Program-made: the position numbers and the translations under genes
Assembly: GCA_016716665.1 (NCBI GenBank)
Contig: JADJVH010000018.1
Location: 1-64,000, forward strand
Length of the DNA stretch: 64,000 nt
Reading direction: 5' to 3'
Origin: Candidatus Opimibacter iunctus
GTDB taxonomy: Bacteria; Bacteroidota; Bacteroidia; Chitinophagales; Saprospiraceae
Notes under the pieces: generated by a model
Seen by the model: only the letters and a program-made list of their open reading frames with translations
Told to the model about the DNA's origin: nothing
Database searches by the model: none
Shown here: piece by piece, positions 1 through 9,821 of the stretch
Layout of the letters: each line of letters starts with the position of its first letter
Numbering within the stretch: position 1 is the stretch's first letter

Positions 1-2453
1 GATGAAGCCCAGTGCGTACAGGGCATACGCCCACCATGTACTATACCAGGGTGGGGTGATGATGATGGTCAGATTTTTCTCATCGAAGGTACCATAAGCG
101 CTGTTGACTGCCTTGATGCGCAGATTGTATTTTCCCGGTGGGATATTGAAATAGTATATCTGGCCGTCCGAGCCCGCCACCCGACATTCCGGATCATAAT
201 TTTCCAGTTTGTAGTATACCACTTTCGATACGTCAGCTCCATAATCGATACCTGTAAAACCGAAGGAAAATACATTCTGGTCATGGGAAAGATGAATTTC
301 TCTGGTGTTGCCAATCACTTCGGTCAAGATGTTTCCCGATGCCGGTTTAATCAACTGGCCTTTTAGAAAGAAGGATGTTAAGAATATATGAGGTTTTACA
401 GCCGGCATTTTAAGCTTGTCCGGATAGAAATGGTAATATCCCAATGCGGAACCAAACAAGATCTCACCATTGTCCCTCACACATGCTGAGCTATAATAGA
501 AGTCGGAAGTGGAAATTCCATTTTCCTTTCCGTATATGATGCAATGGTCGTTATCCGTATCAACCTTGAATAAGCCGGAGAGTGTTGACATCCACAGCAT
601 ACCCGCTTTATCCAGCACCATTGACTTCAATTCATCAAAAGATACAGGGACACCGCCTATTTCAACCGGATCAAAACTATCGGCGAGCCTGTTGTATCGA
701 TAGAGCCCATTTGACGCGCCAACCCAGATCGTCTGATCGATACCCTTAATAATATCGATCACAGTCATACCAGCTAAGTAACGCTTACATCTCCGTGTCT
801 TTCTGTCCATTCGGTTTATTCCGGATGTCCAGGTGCCAATCCAATAGTCTTTTGTTTCATCTTCCAGGATGGAGGTGATAATATTCCCACTCAGGCTTGT
901 AGAATCCTCCTCGTCATGCACATAGTGCAGGAATGATCCGGTTTTCGTATCCATGAGATTCAGGCCACCTCCGTAAGTGCAAACAAAGAGATTTGATTCG
1001 GAGTCCCGGTATACTTGTGAAATATCATCCCAGGAAATACTTGAATCATCCGCGGGATTATAACGGTAACGGGTCGTCGCTTTCGTTTTTTGGTCAAAAC
1101 GAATTAAGCCCTGAGGGGATGAGAGCCAGAAGGTTTCATCGTAATCGGCAAATACATCATACACCTGGTTTGCAGTACTCCTGTATGGGACGTCCGGGTC
1201 AATTGGGTAATGTTGTGTTGATCCTCTACTAAAGTCTCTCCTGAAGAGTCCTGCTTCAGTTGCAAACCAAACCACATCAGCGTTTTCAGTATACATTCCA
1301 TTTATTGGGAGGCCAATGGAGTTGTCCGGAATAAATTTATTGATGTACAAGTCTACCTTATACAGGTTGGCTTCCTGGGTACTGATCCATAGCCATCCAT
1401 CCGGTGATGCATAGGCTGTCCATCCGCTATCGTCCTTAAAGCCGTTAGCAGGGGTGGATTGGCTGGTATAATGGGAGGTGGTTTTAGTCTCGGGGTTATA
1501 TCTGCAAATTCCATTGGAAAGTGTGCCAATCCAGAGGCACTTTTCTGCATCTTCGGCAAAGAAGGTAATATGGTCAAATTCATCTTTTACCGGAGGACGG
1601 CCCGGGCTACCTGCAATTTGAAGATTAGTCGGATATGTTGTGAAGTTGCCCGTTTTCCTGTCCAGGGATTGTAATCCATTCGCGCCAAGACTTCCCACCC
1701 AAAATGTGCCTTCACTATCTTCAAAAATGGCGCGGACTTTATTATTCGAAAGGCTATTTGGATTCTCTGGATTATGCAGGTACCTGGTAAAAGTTCCTGA
1801 CTTGCGATCGAAGCGATTGAGGCCTCCGTTCTGGTTTGGATGCCATGCCAGTCCGGTGCCTACCCAAATCACTCCTTCGCGATCTTCGTATAGTGCCCGG
1901 ATGATATTCCAGCTAAGACTTGTGGGGTCCGAAGGGTCATGTGCAAAGTGGGTGAATTTGCCTGTGGCAGGATCAAGCAGGTCAAGACCTCCGTAGGTGG
2001 CTACCCAGACATTATGGAGATGGTCGATCAGCACACCTGTGACGGTATCATTGGCGAGGCTTTGCGGATCATTCGGGTCGTGCCTGTAATGTGTAAAAAC
2101 AGTATTCTCCGGATCGAAGCGATCGAGGCCATATCCATAGAAACCAACCCAGATCATGCCGGAAGAATCTGCAAAGAGGCATTCGGGATAGATGCCTCCC
2201 AAAGAGTTGGTTTTTCTGCTGTCATTCTGGTAACGGGTCAGCCGGGTTCCATCATACTTCGTTATCCCTCTGTTGGTCTGATCAGAGAACCAGATCGTTC
2301 CGTTTCTGTCTTGTGTTATGTCATTGATTTTGCCAAGGAATACACCATTTTGCCCGGTGACGGGGGTAAATTTTAAATGGTGTGTTTGAGCCTCAGCGAA
2401 TCCAGGATGAATAAGAGCAGGATAAATAAATATTTCGTCAGTCCTTTGATCAT
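1..2453 (-). CDS. Two-component-type beta-propeller sensor, partial at left edge, frameshifted in signal peptide
   Basis: The reading frame is open from about 2400 down to base 1 and leaves the window, so the C-terminus is missing. It encodes a long series of propeller blades with WVG/WIG motifs (for example GMIWVGFYGYGLDRFD, VWVATYGGLDLLD), then a Y_Y_Y domain at roughly residues 718-783 and the start of a membrane segment (WWAYALYALG) at the edge. This is the periplasmic half of a Bacteroidota one- or two-component sensor; a histidine kinase probably follows outside the window (inference). The only good start, ATG at 2453, opens a signal peptide (MIKGLTKYLFILLLFIL) that hits a stop at 2373. 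One extra C beside the CC at 2402-2403 joins it to the propeller frame as ILGFAEAQTHH. The gene starts 35 bp after the stop of the large kinase, so they are probably co-transcribed. Confidence 0.85.
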
Positions 2454-2488
2454 TAGCTGGTCTTTTTGTGTGAAAGGTGTTTCCTTTC

Positions 2489-5400
2489 TTATACGGGTAA
2501 GGTAATCGTAAATACAGATCCTTCACCCTCCTTTGTTTCTACCTTCAATTCACCACCGTGTGCTTTGACAATGTCATAACTCAATGATAAGCCTAATCCT
2601 GTTCCTTGTCCCGTTGGCTTCGTGGTGAAGAAGGGTTGGAAGATTTTTTCGAGTAGGTGAGCGGGGATGCCGGGGCCGTTGTCGGAGACGGAGATTTCTA
2701 TATGTGACCCATCTTTTGCCCCCTGGCCCCCTGAAGGGGGTAAACATTTTCTGGTTGAAATGGATATAGTGGGGTCATAATTTTTACCCCCTTTAGGGGG
2801 CCAGGGGGCTGAAGAATCAGGGGGATGGGGGATAGACACCGCGTAAAACGCATTCGTAATCAGATTTAGAATGACCCTCCCGATATCTTGAGGAATAATA
2901 TTTACCAATCCGATGTGCGGATCAAAATCTGTTTTCATCGTGGCATTAAAGGTTTTGTCCTTTGCGCGGAGGCCGTGGTAGGTGAGGCGGAGATACTCAT
3001 CAGCTAATGCATTGATGTCTGTTGGCTCCTTTACACCGCTGCTGCTGCGGCTGTGCTGTAACATGCCTTTGACAATGGCATCTGCGCGCTTGCCGTGATG
3101 ATTTATTTTTTGCTCGTTGTCAGCAATGTCCTTTGCGATCGCCAGCGCTTCTTCTGTGTTGCCGGTGCGTAATTCTTCTTTCATTTCCTCAATCAGTTCT
3201 GTATTGACGTCCGAAAAGTTATTGACGAAGTTTAATGGATTCTGAATCTCATGGGCTATTCCGGCAGTAAGCTCGCCGAGGGAAGCCATTTTTTCGGACT
3301 GGATGAGTTGTGTCTGGGCAGCTTTGAGATGAGCGAGGGCATCTTCTGCTCGTTGCTTTTCGGCTTTCAGTCGTTGCAGGTCAATCCTTGCTTGTGTCAG
3401 GTCTTTAAAACGGGAGTAGGCGAGGGAGAACACGGAAGTTGCGCGTCGGAGGAGTTCCCAGCTTTCTTCAGAAATTTCTCCTTCTGCGGCAGCACCTAAG
3501 GCACCATTGGAAAATTTAGACAAATGATATGTACGGTCTGGTATGACATCACCGTAGAACCCTCCAAGCACATTTGAGATCTCAGAGCAATAGTTTATCC
3601 ACGCTTTACGGTTATCGCCCTGCATGACTATGGAGGCCTGCTGGTGGCTTGAATTGAAAAATTGAAGCATCTCTCTCCCTACCCATGTCTTATGGAGTTC
3701 CAGTGTGATATGGTCAGCGACCAAATTCTTTTCAGGCACCCGGATGTCTTTTATAGCATACCAGCAATCCGCTATGTCTGATCCTTCGTCATGGATATAG
3801 ATGCTACTGGTCTCCAGTTCTTCTATGCCGAGCAAGCCCATTTCGTGCCGCATGACCTGGGCAACCGCTACCAACTCTTCCGGTTCCTGCATGGCAAGGG
3901 CACGTGCCCGGACACGTTCAAGGGCAACTTCAATTTTAACTTTTTTTGTTTGCGATTCTGCTTTTTGAAGGTCAAGAAAACGGGTGTAGGTTTGCTGGAA
4001 AACTTTTCCAAAGCGCATGAGCATAGCATTCTCATCCACGGTATAGGGAATACCTGAAAAATTCTCGATGTAGAGGCCAACATTCTCAAGCAATACAGTT
4101 GATGCGGCGAGGCCCGGGCAACTAAAATAAAATTTCTTTGCCTCCTCCGGCAATCCGGGGATATACTCAAAAAGCTTATGATAAAACGTGTTTTTTTCTT
4201 CAAAGGTCAGGTTGGTGGCAAAAAAATCTTCCCCCAGCTTTTTGGCTTCATTAAATCGATTGTAGTATATGCTATCAAAATAGGGAATGGTAATCTGGGA
4301 GGGAACTCCGAGCGGATCAGCTACCCAAATGTCGTAATCATTCCTTGCCTTATAATCCATGACAAATCCTGTATGCTCAGCATTGATGCCTAAGCGAACG
4401 AATTGCTCATATACGACCTGGATGACCTCACTGAGTTCATCACTTTTTTGCATGGCCATGGTCTTGCTTCGAACCCTTTCCAATGCTGCTTCTATCTGTG
4501 CTTCCTTTGCCTGTGCTTCTGATCTTTGTAAATCAAGAAAGCGGGTATAGGTCTGATCAAATACACCGGCGAATCTTTCCAGCAAATAGGTGGTTTCCTT
4601 CGATCTTGGCTCGGGGACGAAAAGGAAATATGTCCCCTGGAGAAAAAGCACAAGTGATCACCCTGCGTCCTGCTGTATCAGCGCTACTGACTTTAACACC
4701 GCTAATTGCATTTCTGTATGTCACCCAAGCTTCCAGTTCTTTTCCGGAGAGATCTACGACCAACGATTTTTGTTGTCCTTTCCAGCCCATAAACATTTTT
4801 TGAACCAGGGAAGGCTCATCGATGCTGGCATTAAATCCACGATTGACTTGCAATCCGCCACCTTCCCAATCCGTTACACGAAATTCAATATATCCTTCTT
4901 CTTCATGTACAATGCCGATAGTAATTTGAATGGGTGTTTCGCCCAATGCTGTAAATTGTTGAAAAAGGACGTGTGCAGTTTCGGATAACTCATCACTTCG
5001 TTGCATTGCCATTGTTCTCGCACGAACTCTTTCCAGTGCGAGTTCAATCTGAGCTTCTCTTGCCTGTGCCTCTGCTAGTTTTAAATCCAGGAAGCGGCGG
5101 TAGATTTGACCGAATACGATGGCGAATCGCTGGATCAATTTGCAATCTACCTCTGACAATCTTTGCGCTGTTATCACATTGAGGGAGCCTTCAGGAAAGA
5201 AGAAAACATTGAAGGACTCCGTTGGATTAAATTCGGTTTTCTCAGGATAAGAGAGCAGCGCAGACATTTCTTTATAGTAGGCTATAATCTCATTTCCATG
5301 CATGGTGTAGGTAAACCAGGGTTCGTTGTTTTGCCATGCTTCAAAATAGCCTTCAAAAAACGGATGGGCATTTTTTGGCACTTCACCGAGAATCTTTATT

Positions 5401-6667
5401 TCATTATTTTCTATCAGCTGTGAAGACCAGACCTTTACTGTTTTTTTATCCCTGTCAACCGTTCCAACTCCGGCACGGATAGCTTCAATCCCCAATTTGT
5501 GTAATTCATCGAAAAGTACATTGGAGGCCTCCACCAATTCCTCGCTTTTATGCATGGCCATGGACCGGGCCCGGACTCTTTCAAGTGAGGCTTCAATCTG
5601 TGCTTCCCGCACTTGTGCTTCTGCCTGTTCAATATCCCTGAAACGTTGATAGGCCAGGGTAAATACATTTCGGAACCTTTGAAAGAGTGCTATTTGGTCT
5701 TCGGCCAATAGGGTATAGGCGGAGAGTCCCAGGCCGCCTTGTCCAATGGAATAGAAATAGAAGTGCACTTGATTGGCGTCATCAAGGGTCGGATCGGGAA
5801 ATTGTTGGTCATCCTTTCGGTATTGCTTCCATTCCTCCAGGGCAATCCCTGTAAAGGAATGCGAGAAGAATGCATCCGGAGATTGTTGCATCCGGCTAAT
5901 CATGGCCTGCACATTCGGATGTTTCCCAATTTCAACATCCTCAATAATCCTCTTATCGTATTGCGGGAAGTACTGATAGTTCATATAATGCCCGTCCTCC
6001 CGGCCTCGACGATTGCCGTTTGTACATTCCGGATTTCACTTATTCCTAATAGGTGCAATTGATCAGAAATCATCTGGCACACCTCCAGCATATCATCAGG
6101 TTTGCGCATGGCCATTGCCACGGTCCTCACACGTTCAAGTGAAGATTCGATTTCGAGTTCGCGGGTTTTATTTTCCAGTTCAACAGTGCGACGATATACG
6201 GCTTCACGGAGCTGCAGGTTTTCTTCTCTTATTTTTTCGCTGGCGATTTGTTGCCCTTCTTCTGTTCGGCCATCCGGAAATGATCCATGCTGATGGACCA
6301 GCTTCCAGCCATCCTCTTTTTGCTCAAGGACGCCGGAGATACGGGCATGTCCATAAAAGGTCCATTCTTTTTCGATCAAAACGTAAAGGTCACTCTGTTC
6401 GTAGATGGCTATTGCATTACCAACCGGATGTAAAGTGATTTGCCTGTTTCGGAATTCTGTCTTGCCGGTCATTTCATGCGCCGTCTCACTATAGAATTTT
6501 ACCGCATCCTTCCTGGTAAAGAAGATTTCGCCAACGGCGGTCCCGTATATAGTGACCTGATCATCCATGAAGGATGCAAACGTTTCCATATCCCCATTCA
6601 GGTAGGCATTCCAATAGGTGTGATATGCCTCGAGAACTTCTGCTTCTGTCTGTTTAGATAGTTTCAT
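2489..6667 (-). CDS. Giant histidine kinase: NTF2-like domain, five repeated sensor modules, HisKA-HATPase (two frameshifts)
   Basis: Three overlapping reading frames form one kinase of about 1,392 residues once two one-base errors are repaired: C4 at 4634-4637 (one base too many) and CCC at 5999-6001 (one too few). Repaired junctions read FSPGTYFLFVPEP and EAGEDGHYMNYQYF. Order: SnoaL/NTF2-like domain (residues about 5-125), coiled coil, five GAF-like modules each introduced by an ALERVRARTMAM-type helix, then a dimerisation helix with H-box GIAHEIQNP (His near 1139), N-box NLITNAFYAV, G1 DNGPGIP and G2 GQGTGLGLS. No transmembrane segment is visible, so it is probably cytoplasmic. The ATG at 6667 lies 5 bp after the preceding kinase's stop, indicating an operon. 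No receiver domain is encoded in the same chain. An inverted repeat is embedded in the ATPase domain. Confidence 0.88.
2718..2809. repeat. In-frame inverted repeat inside kinase ATPase domain, copy 1
   Basis: Arms 2718-2744 and 2783-2809 are 27 bp each and match 26/27 as reverse complements, separated by 38 bp. Each arm itself holds a CCCCCTTTAGGGGG-type mini-palindrome. It is translated, encoding a Pro/Gly-rich insert (SAPWPPKGGKNYDPT ... LPPSGGQGAKDG) between the N-box and the G1 box, where most HATPase domains have a short loop. Confidence 0.85.
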
Positions 6668-6672
6668 CCTGA

Positions 6673-7767
6673 TCAATTGACGGGCAATTGGATAATAAAA
6701 GTTGAGCCTTCTCCTTCTTTTGTTTCTACTTTCAATTCCCCGCCGTGAGCTTTGACGATATCATAACTCAATGACAACCCTAATCCTGTCCCTTGTCCGG
6801 TGGGCTTGGTGGTAAAGAAGGGTTGGAAGATTTTGTCGAGGATATGAGCGGGGATGCCGGGGCCGTTGTCGGAGACAGAGATTTTTACCTGTTTTGCCCC
6901 CGCACCCCCTAAAGGGGGCAATAGTATTTTGGTTGAAATGGATACAGTGGGGGCATAATTTTTACCCCCTTCAGGGGGCCAGGGGGCTGAAGAATCCGGG
7001 GGTTGGGAGCCATTATGAGACACGGCGTAAAACGCATTTGTAATCAGATTTAGAATGACCCTCCCTATATCCTGTGGAATAACATTGACCAATCCGATGT
7101 TTGGGTCAAAATCTGTATTCATTGTGGCATTGAAGGAATGGTCCTTAGCCCGGATGCCGTGGTAGGCCAATCTCAGATATTCATCAGCCAATGCATTGAT
7201 ATCCGTGGGTTCTTTCTGCCCTGTACTTTTACGGCTATGTTGTAGCATTCCTTTGACAATAGCGTCTGCACGCTTGCCGTGGGATAATATTTTCTGCAGG
7301 TTTTGCTTGATATCTTCTGCCATATCTATTGCATCCTGCAGATTGCCTTTTGACAGTTCCTCCCTCATCTCGTCCAGTAGCTCTGCGCTGACTTCTGAGA
7401 AGTTGTTGACGAAATTGAGAGGGTTTTGGATTTCATGGGCGATGCCCGCGGTGAGTTCACCTAGAGAAGCCATTTTCTCAGATTGGATGAGTTGGGTCTG
7501 GGCCGCTTTTAGTTCCTCCAGCGAGCGTGAGAGGGCAGCATTCGCATCCTCTATGGCTTTTCGTTTGTTCTCCAGTTCTTCGATTGTCTCTTCCAGCAAG
7601 ATGGCTGTGGTCCGTTTGACTTTTTCGGTCCTGTCGAGTTTGAAGAGGGCAATTTCAAGTTCTTTGTCAACATCCTTGATGGACTTCGACAAGGCCGTTT
7701 TTTCCTCTGGAGTGTGATGTGGTGATTCCTGAAGAAAGGTTAAAAGGGCCTGCAAATGTTGATTCAT
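6673..7767 (-). CDS. Soluble sensor histidine kinase associated with FIST proteins
   Basis: The 364-residue protein has an N-terminal helical region (about 1-90, coiled coil with EETIEELENKRKAIEDANAAL), then HisKA with phospho-acceptor His111 in GIAHEIQNP, N-box NLITNAFYAV, G1 DNGPGIP and G2 GQGTGLGLS. It has no signal peptide or membrane segment. It lacks its own ligand-binding domain, and the adjacent FIST-domain genes suggest that these proteins supply the sensing; that partnership is inference from gene order. Its stop (6673-6675) is 5 bp before the next kinase start. The ATPase domain carries the second copy of the Pro/Gly-rich palindromic insert. Confidence 0.93.
   Translation of the reverse strand: MNQHLQALLTFLQESPHHTPEEKTALSKSIKDVDKELEIALFKLDRTEKVKRTTAILLEETIEELENKRKAIEDANAALSRSLEELKAAQTQLIQSEKMASLGELTAGIAHEIQNPLNFVNNFSEVSAELLDEMREELSKGNLQDAIDMAEDIKQNLQKILSHGKRADAIVKGMLQHSRKSTGQKEPTDINALADEYLRLAYHGIRAKDHSFNATMNTDFDPNIGLVNVIPQDIGRVILNLITNAFYAVSHNGSQPPDSSAPWPPEGGKNYAPTVSISTKILLPPLGGAGAKQVKISVSDNGPGIPAHILDKIFQPFFTTKPTGQGTGLGLSLSYDIVKAHGGELKVETKEGEGSTFIIQLPVN
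6896..6987. repeat. In-frame inverted repeat inside kinase ATPase domain, copy 2
   Basis: The arm at 6896-6918 (GCCCCC-GCA-CCCCCTAAAGGGGG) and the arm at 6961-6987 (ACCCCCTTCAGGGGG-CCA-GGGGGC) are imperfect reverse complements. It lies at the same protein position as copy 1 and encodes SAPWPPEGGKNYAPT ... LPPLGGAGAKQ. Confidence 0.8.
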
Positions 7768-7906
7768 TTTTATGTGGTTACCTGGTGTGTTGGCTGATTG
7801 TTATTGCCTGTTGTCTAATACATTTTTAAGCGCTGTCGCTAATTTCCGCTAATTCACGCTAATTATCTCCCTCATTTTAACCGCACCTCTCTATACCCCA
7901 GGTGTA

Positions 7907-9070
7907 TTATGCTTCGACTCCGCTCAGTACAGGCTTTTCCTTTAAAGCTACGCAACAAGTGGTCAGGTTATGCATCTCAAGATTTCCGCCGGTGGCCCTG
8001 GCCAGCTCTGCATTAGAGAACATTCCAAGCATCGGCACATTCCAAACACTCCTGATGCCTTCAATTTCCTGTGACATTAAGGGCCCTAGCGAAAGAATCC
8101 TTCCGGCACAACTAAACACCACCAACGCATCTGCATCGGGCATCTTTGTGGCTTTAAGATTTTCCACGCCTTTAATTACTTTTTCCATCACATCAAAATC
8201 AGGTGGCAGGGAGAAGCGTATTTTTGATCCTTCCGGTACAGAACCGCTGCAGTAGAAAGAATGATCGCTCCAATCAATCACCAATCCCGGCCTCATGACA
8301 GGGTCTCCTTTTTCACGTTGTAGTTGCAGCGGAAAATTGGCAGCTATTTCTAACAAGAGTCCCTCATTTTCGGGCGATACATTTTCTAGCCCGCCATACT
8401 TTGTTGTAATGTCCAGTACAGGCGTATCATCAACGGTGTACACATGATTGCCTGAACTTTTGGTAACAGTTCTTACTGTACCTACGGCTCTCCAGCCACA
8501 GGTAGCAACTTCATGAATCATGATCTTTTCCTCATCCAATACCAGGCATACCAGGCCCCTGGAACTTGAATGGTCATTTGTAAACACAAATTGATCTGCA
8601 AATGAAAAATCATCACCTGCCATACAGCCATATACATTTACTTCTTTTCCAACTACATCTTCAAAACCAAACAATAGTGCTTCAGCATCCGTTTCCATAT
8701 TGCTTCCGGCTATAAAAAAGGCAGGGGTAGAAAACCTTTCTTTCGCTTTTTGGGCGATATGATTTGTTATTTCCCGGTAATTCTTTTCAGGGTACTCTTC
8801 AAAATAAACCTGAAAGTAGTTTTTATTGATGTCGAGTAAAAGCACGGCAATCGTACCTTTCTCTGTGACTTCATCGATAAACTCTCCATTAGTGGTGCAC
8901 CCAAAAACAGCGATGCCTGCATCATCCATGAGTTTGCAGATAGCCTTATGATCCTGTTTGACAGATAAAAACACAATGGCCAATGTGGGTGTAAATCCAT
9001 CTGCCATGCTGCGCTGCAGCGCAGATTGTACTTCTTCAAGAGATATTCCTTTTATTGATTTCGCTTTCAT
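7907..9070 (-). CDS. FIST-domain signal transduction protein 1
   Basis: The 387-residue cytoplasmic protein has a FIST N-terminal domain (about 1-200: ADGFTPTLAIVFLS, GIAVFGCTTNGEF, GCMAGDDFSF) and a FIST C-terminal domain (about 210-375, ending VFSCAGRILSLGP, MLGMFSNAELAR). FIST domains are proposed to bind small ligands such as amino acids and are usually coupled to kinases or cyclases; here a kinase lies 139 bp downstream. It is a paralogue of the protein at 9822-10979, sharing the MKAKSI start and the whole domain plan. Compared with that paralogue, which ends at SEK, this one continues with PVLSGVEA, encoded entirely by a copy of a dispersed intergenic repeat (7911-7933). The native C-terminus has therefore been extended by repeat DNA. 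Confidence 0.93.
   Translation of the reverse strand: MKAKSIKGISLEEVQSALQRSMADGFTPTLAIVFLSVKQDHKAICKLMDDAGIAVFGCTTNGEFIDEVTEKGTIAVLLLDINKNYFQVYFEEYPEKNYREITNHIAQKAKERFSTPAFFIAGSNMETDAEALLFGFEDVVGKEVNVYGCMAGDDFSFADQFVFTNDHSSSRGLVCLVLDEEKIMIHEVATCGWRAVGTVRTVTKSSGNHVYTVDDTPVLDITTKYGGLENVSPENEGLLLEIAANFPLQLQREKGDPVMRPGLVIDWSDHSFYCSGSVPEGSKIRFSLPPDFDVMEKVIKGVENLKATKMPDADALVVFSCAGRILSLGPLMSQEIEGIRSVWNVPMLGMFSNAELARATGGNLEMHNLTTCCVALKEKPVLSGVEA
7911..7933. repeat. Dispersed 20-bp repeat (GCTTCGACTCCGCTCAG family)
   Basis: The sequence GCTTCGACTCCGCTCAGTAC overlaps the 3' end of the FIST gene and codes for its last residues (VLSGVEA). Related copies lie at 9746-9766, 9802-9820, 14055-14078, 28037-28057, 38184-38200 and 38243-38260, with degenerate copies near 16606 and 47645. 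Confidence 0.85.
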
Positions 9071-9097
9071 GTTCTGTTAAATGGTAAGTGTTAAATG

Positions 9098-9622
9098 TTA
9101 CTGTCCCGGGACCAACCCGAGTTGAGTAAAGAAATCAAGGTTGTCATAGAAGTCCTGTTCTTCTGCGATTTTCCCTCCGGACATCCTGACCAGCGTAGTA
9201 CCCTCAAGGTCTACGCTCTTGCCTGTAGGCGGAATGCCAAAGAAAACACCGGTGTGCGTTCCCTTGAAATTCCAGTATTTAACGAGCTTGTCACCCTGTC
9301 CGAAAATGTCTACAATCGTAAAGCGTATGTCGGAAAACCCTGTCAGGAAGTTGGCATAATAAGCTCTCATGCTGTCGATGCCCACAACATTTGAAGGCCT
9401 TATGTGCATCACCACATCCTTGACAAAGTTGGAGTCATTAAACATGTCGAGGTTTCCCTTATTCATGATTTCATCCCAGGTATTTGAGTAAGCTTTGATG
9501 TTTGCCTCTACCAGATCGGCCTTTTCCGGAGTTTTATCTGGTGCAGCGCAGCCGGTCAGGAAGTATACTGCAAAGGAAAGTGCTGTTAAGGTGATGAAAT
9601 ACCTGGTTGTGGATTGGATCAT
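9098..9622 (-). CDS. Exported SnoaL/NTF2-like lipoprotein
   Basis: The 174-residue protein starts with a lipoprotein signal (FAVYFLTGCAAP, lipidated Cys about residue 25) followed by a SnoaL-like ester-cyclase/NTF2-fold domain (about 40-165: NTWDEIMNKGNLDMFND, MRAYYANFLTGFSDIRFTI, WNFKGTHTGVFFGIPPTGK, QDFYDNLDFFTQLGL). The fold binds small hydrophobic ligands or acts as an enzyme; no substrate can be assigned. It sits between two FIST genes on the same strand, suggesting a periplasmic partner of that signalling cluster, which is inference from position only. Confidence 0.9.
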   Translation of the reverse strand: MIQSTTRYFITLTALSFAVYFLTGCAAPDKTPEKADLVEANIKAYSNTWDEIMNKGNLDMFNDSNFVKDVVMHIRPSNVVGIDSMRAYYANFLTGFSDIRFTIVDIFGQGDKLVKYWNFKGTHTGVFFGIPPTGKSVDLEGTTLVRMSGGKIAEEQDFYDNLDFFTQLGLVPGQ

Positions 9623-9643
9623 TGTAGGTGTTTTAAGTTTATT

Positions 9644-9710
9644 GTTGATATGTTGATGTGTTGATGTGTTGATATGTTGATATGTTGATTTGTTGATATG
9701 TTGATGTGTT
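9644..9710. repeat. 8-bp tandem satellite, unit GTTGATRT
   Basis: Eight consecutive 8-bp units (GTTGATAT/GTTGATGT/GTTGATTT) run without spacing upstream of the lipoprotein gene. The same unit forms another array at 47799-47878. Confidence 0.9.
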
Positions 9711-9745
9711 AAAGGTTAAATGTTTATGGGTTTATTGGCTTATCA

Positions 9746-9820
9746 GTGCTGAGCATAGTCGAAGCATCATTATTCCCTTTTCATTGTTGACTCTCTCCGG
9801 TTGCTGAGCGTAGTCGAAGC
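9746..9820. repeat. Two copies of the dispersed CTGAGCRTAGTCGAAGC repeat
   Basis: Copies at 9746-9766 (GTGCTGAGCATAGTCGAAGC) and 9802-9820 (TGCTGAGCGTAGTCGAAGC) are in the same orientation. The second directly follows the stop codon of the FIST gene that ends at 9822. Confidence 0.85.
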
Positions 9821-9821
9821 A

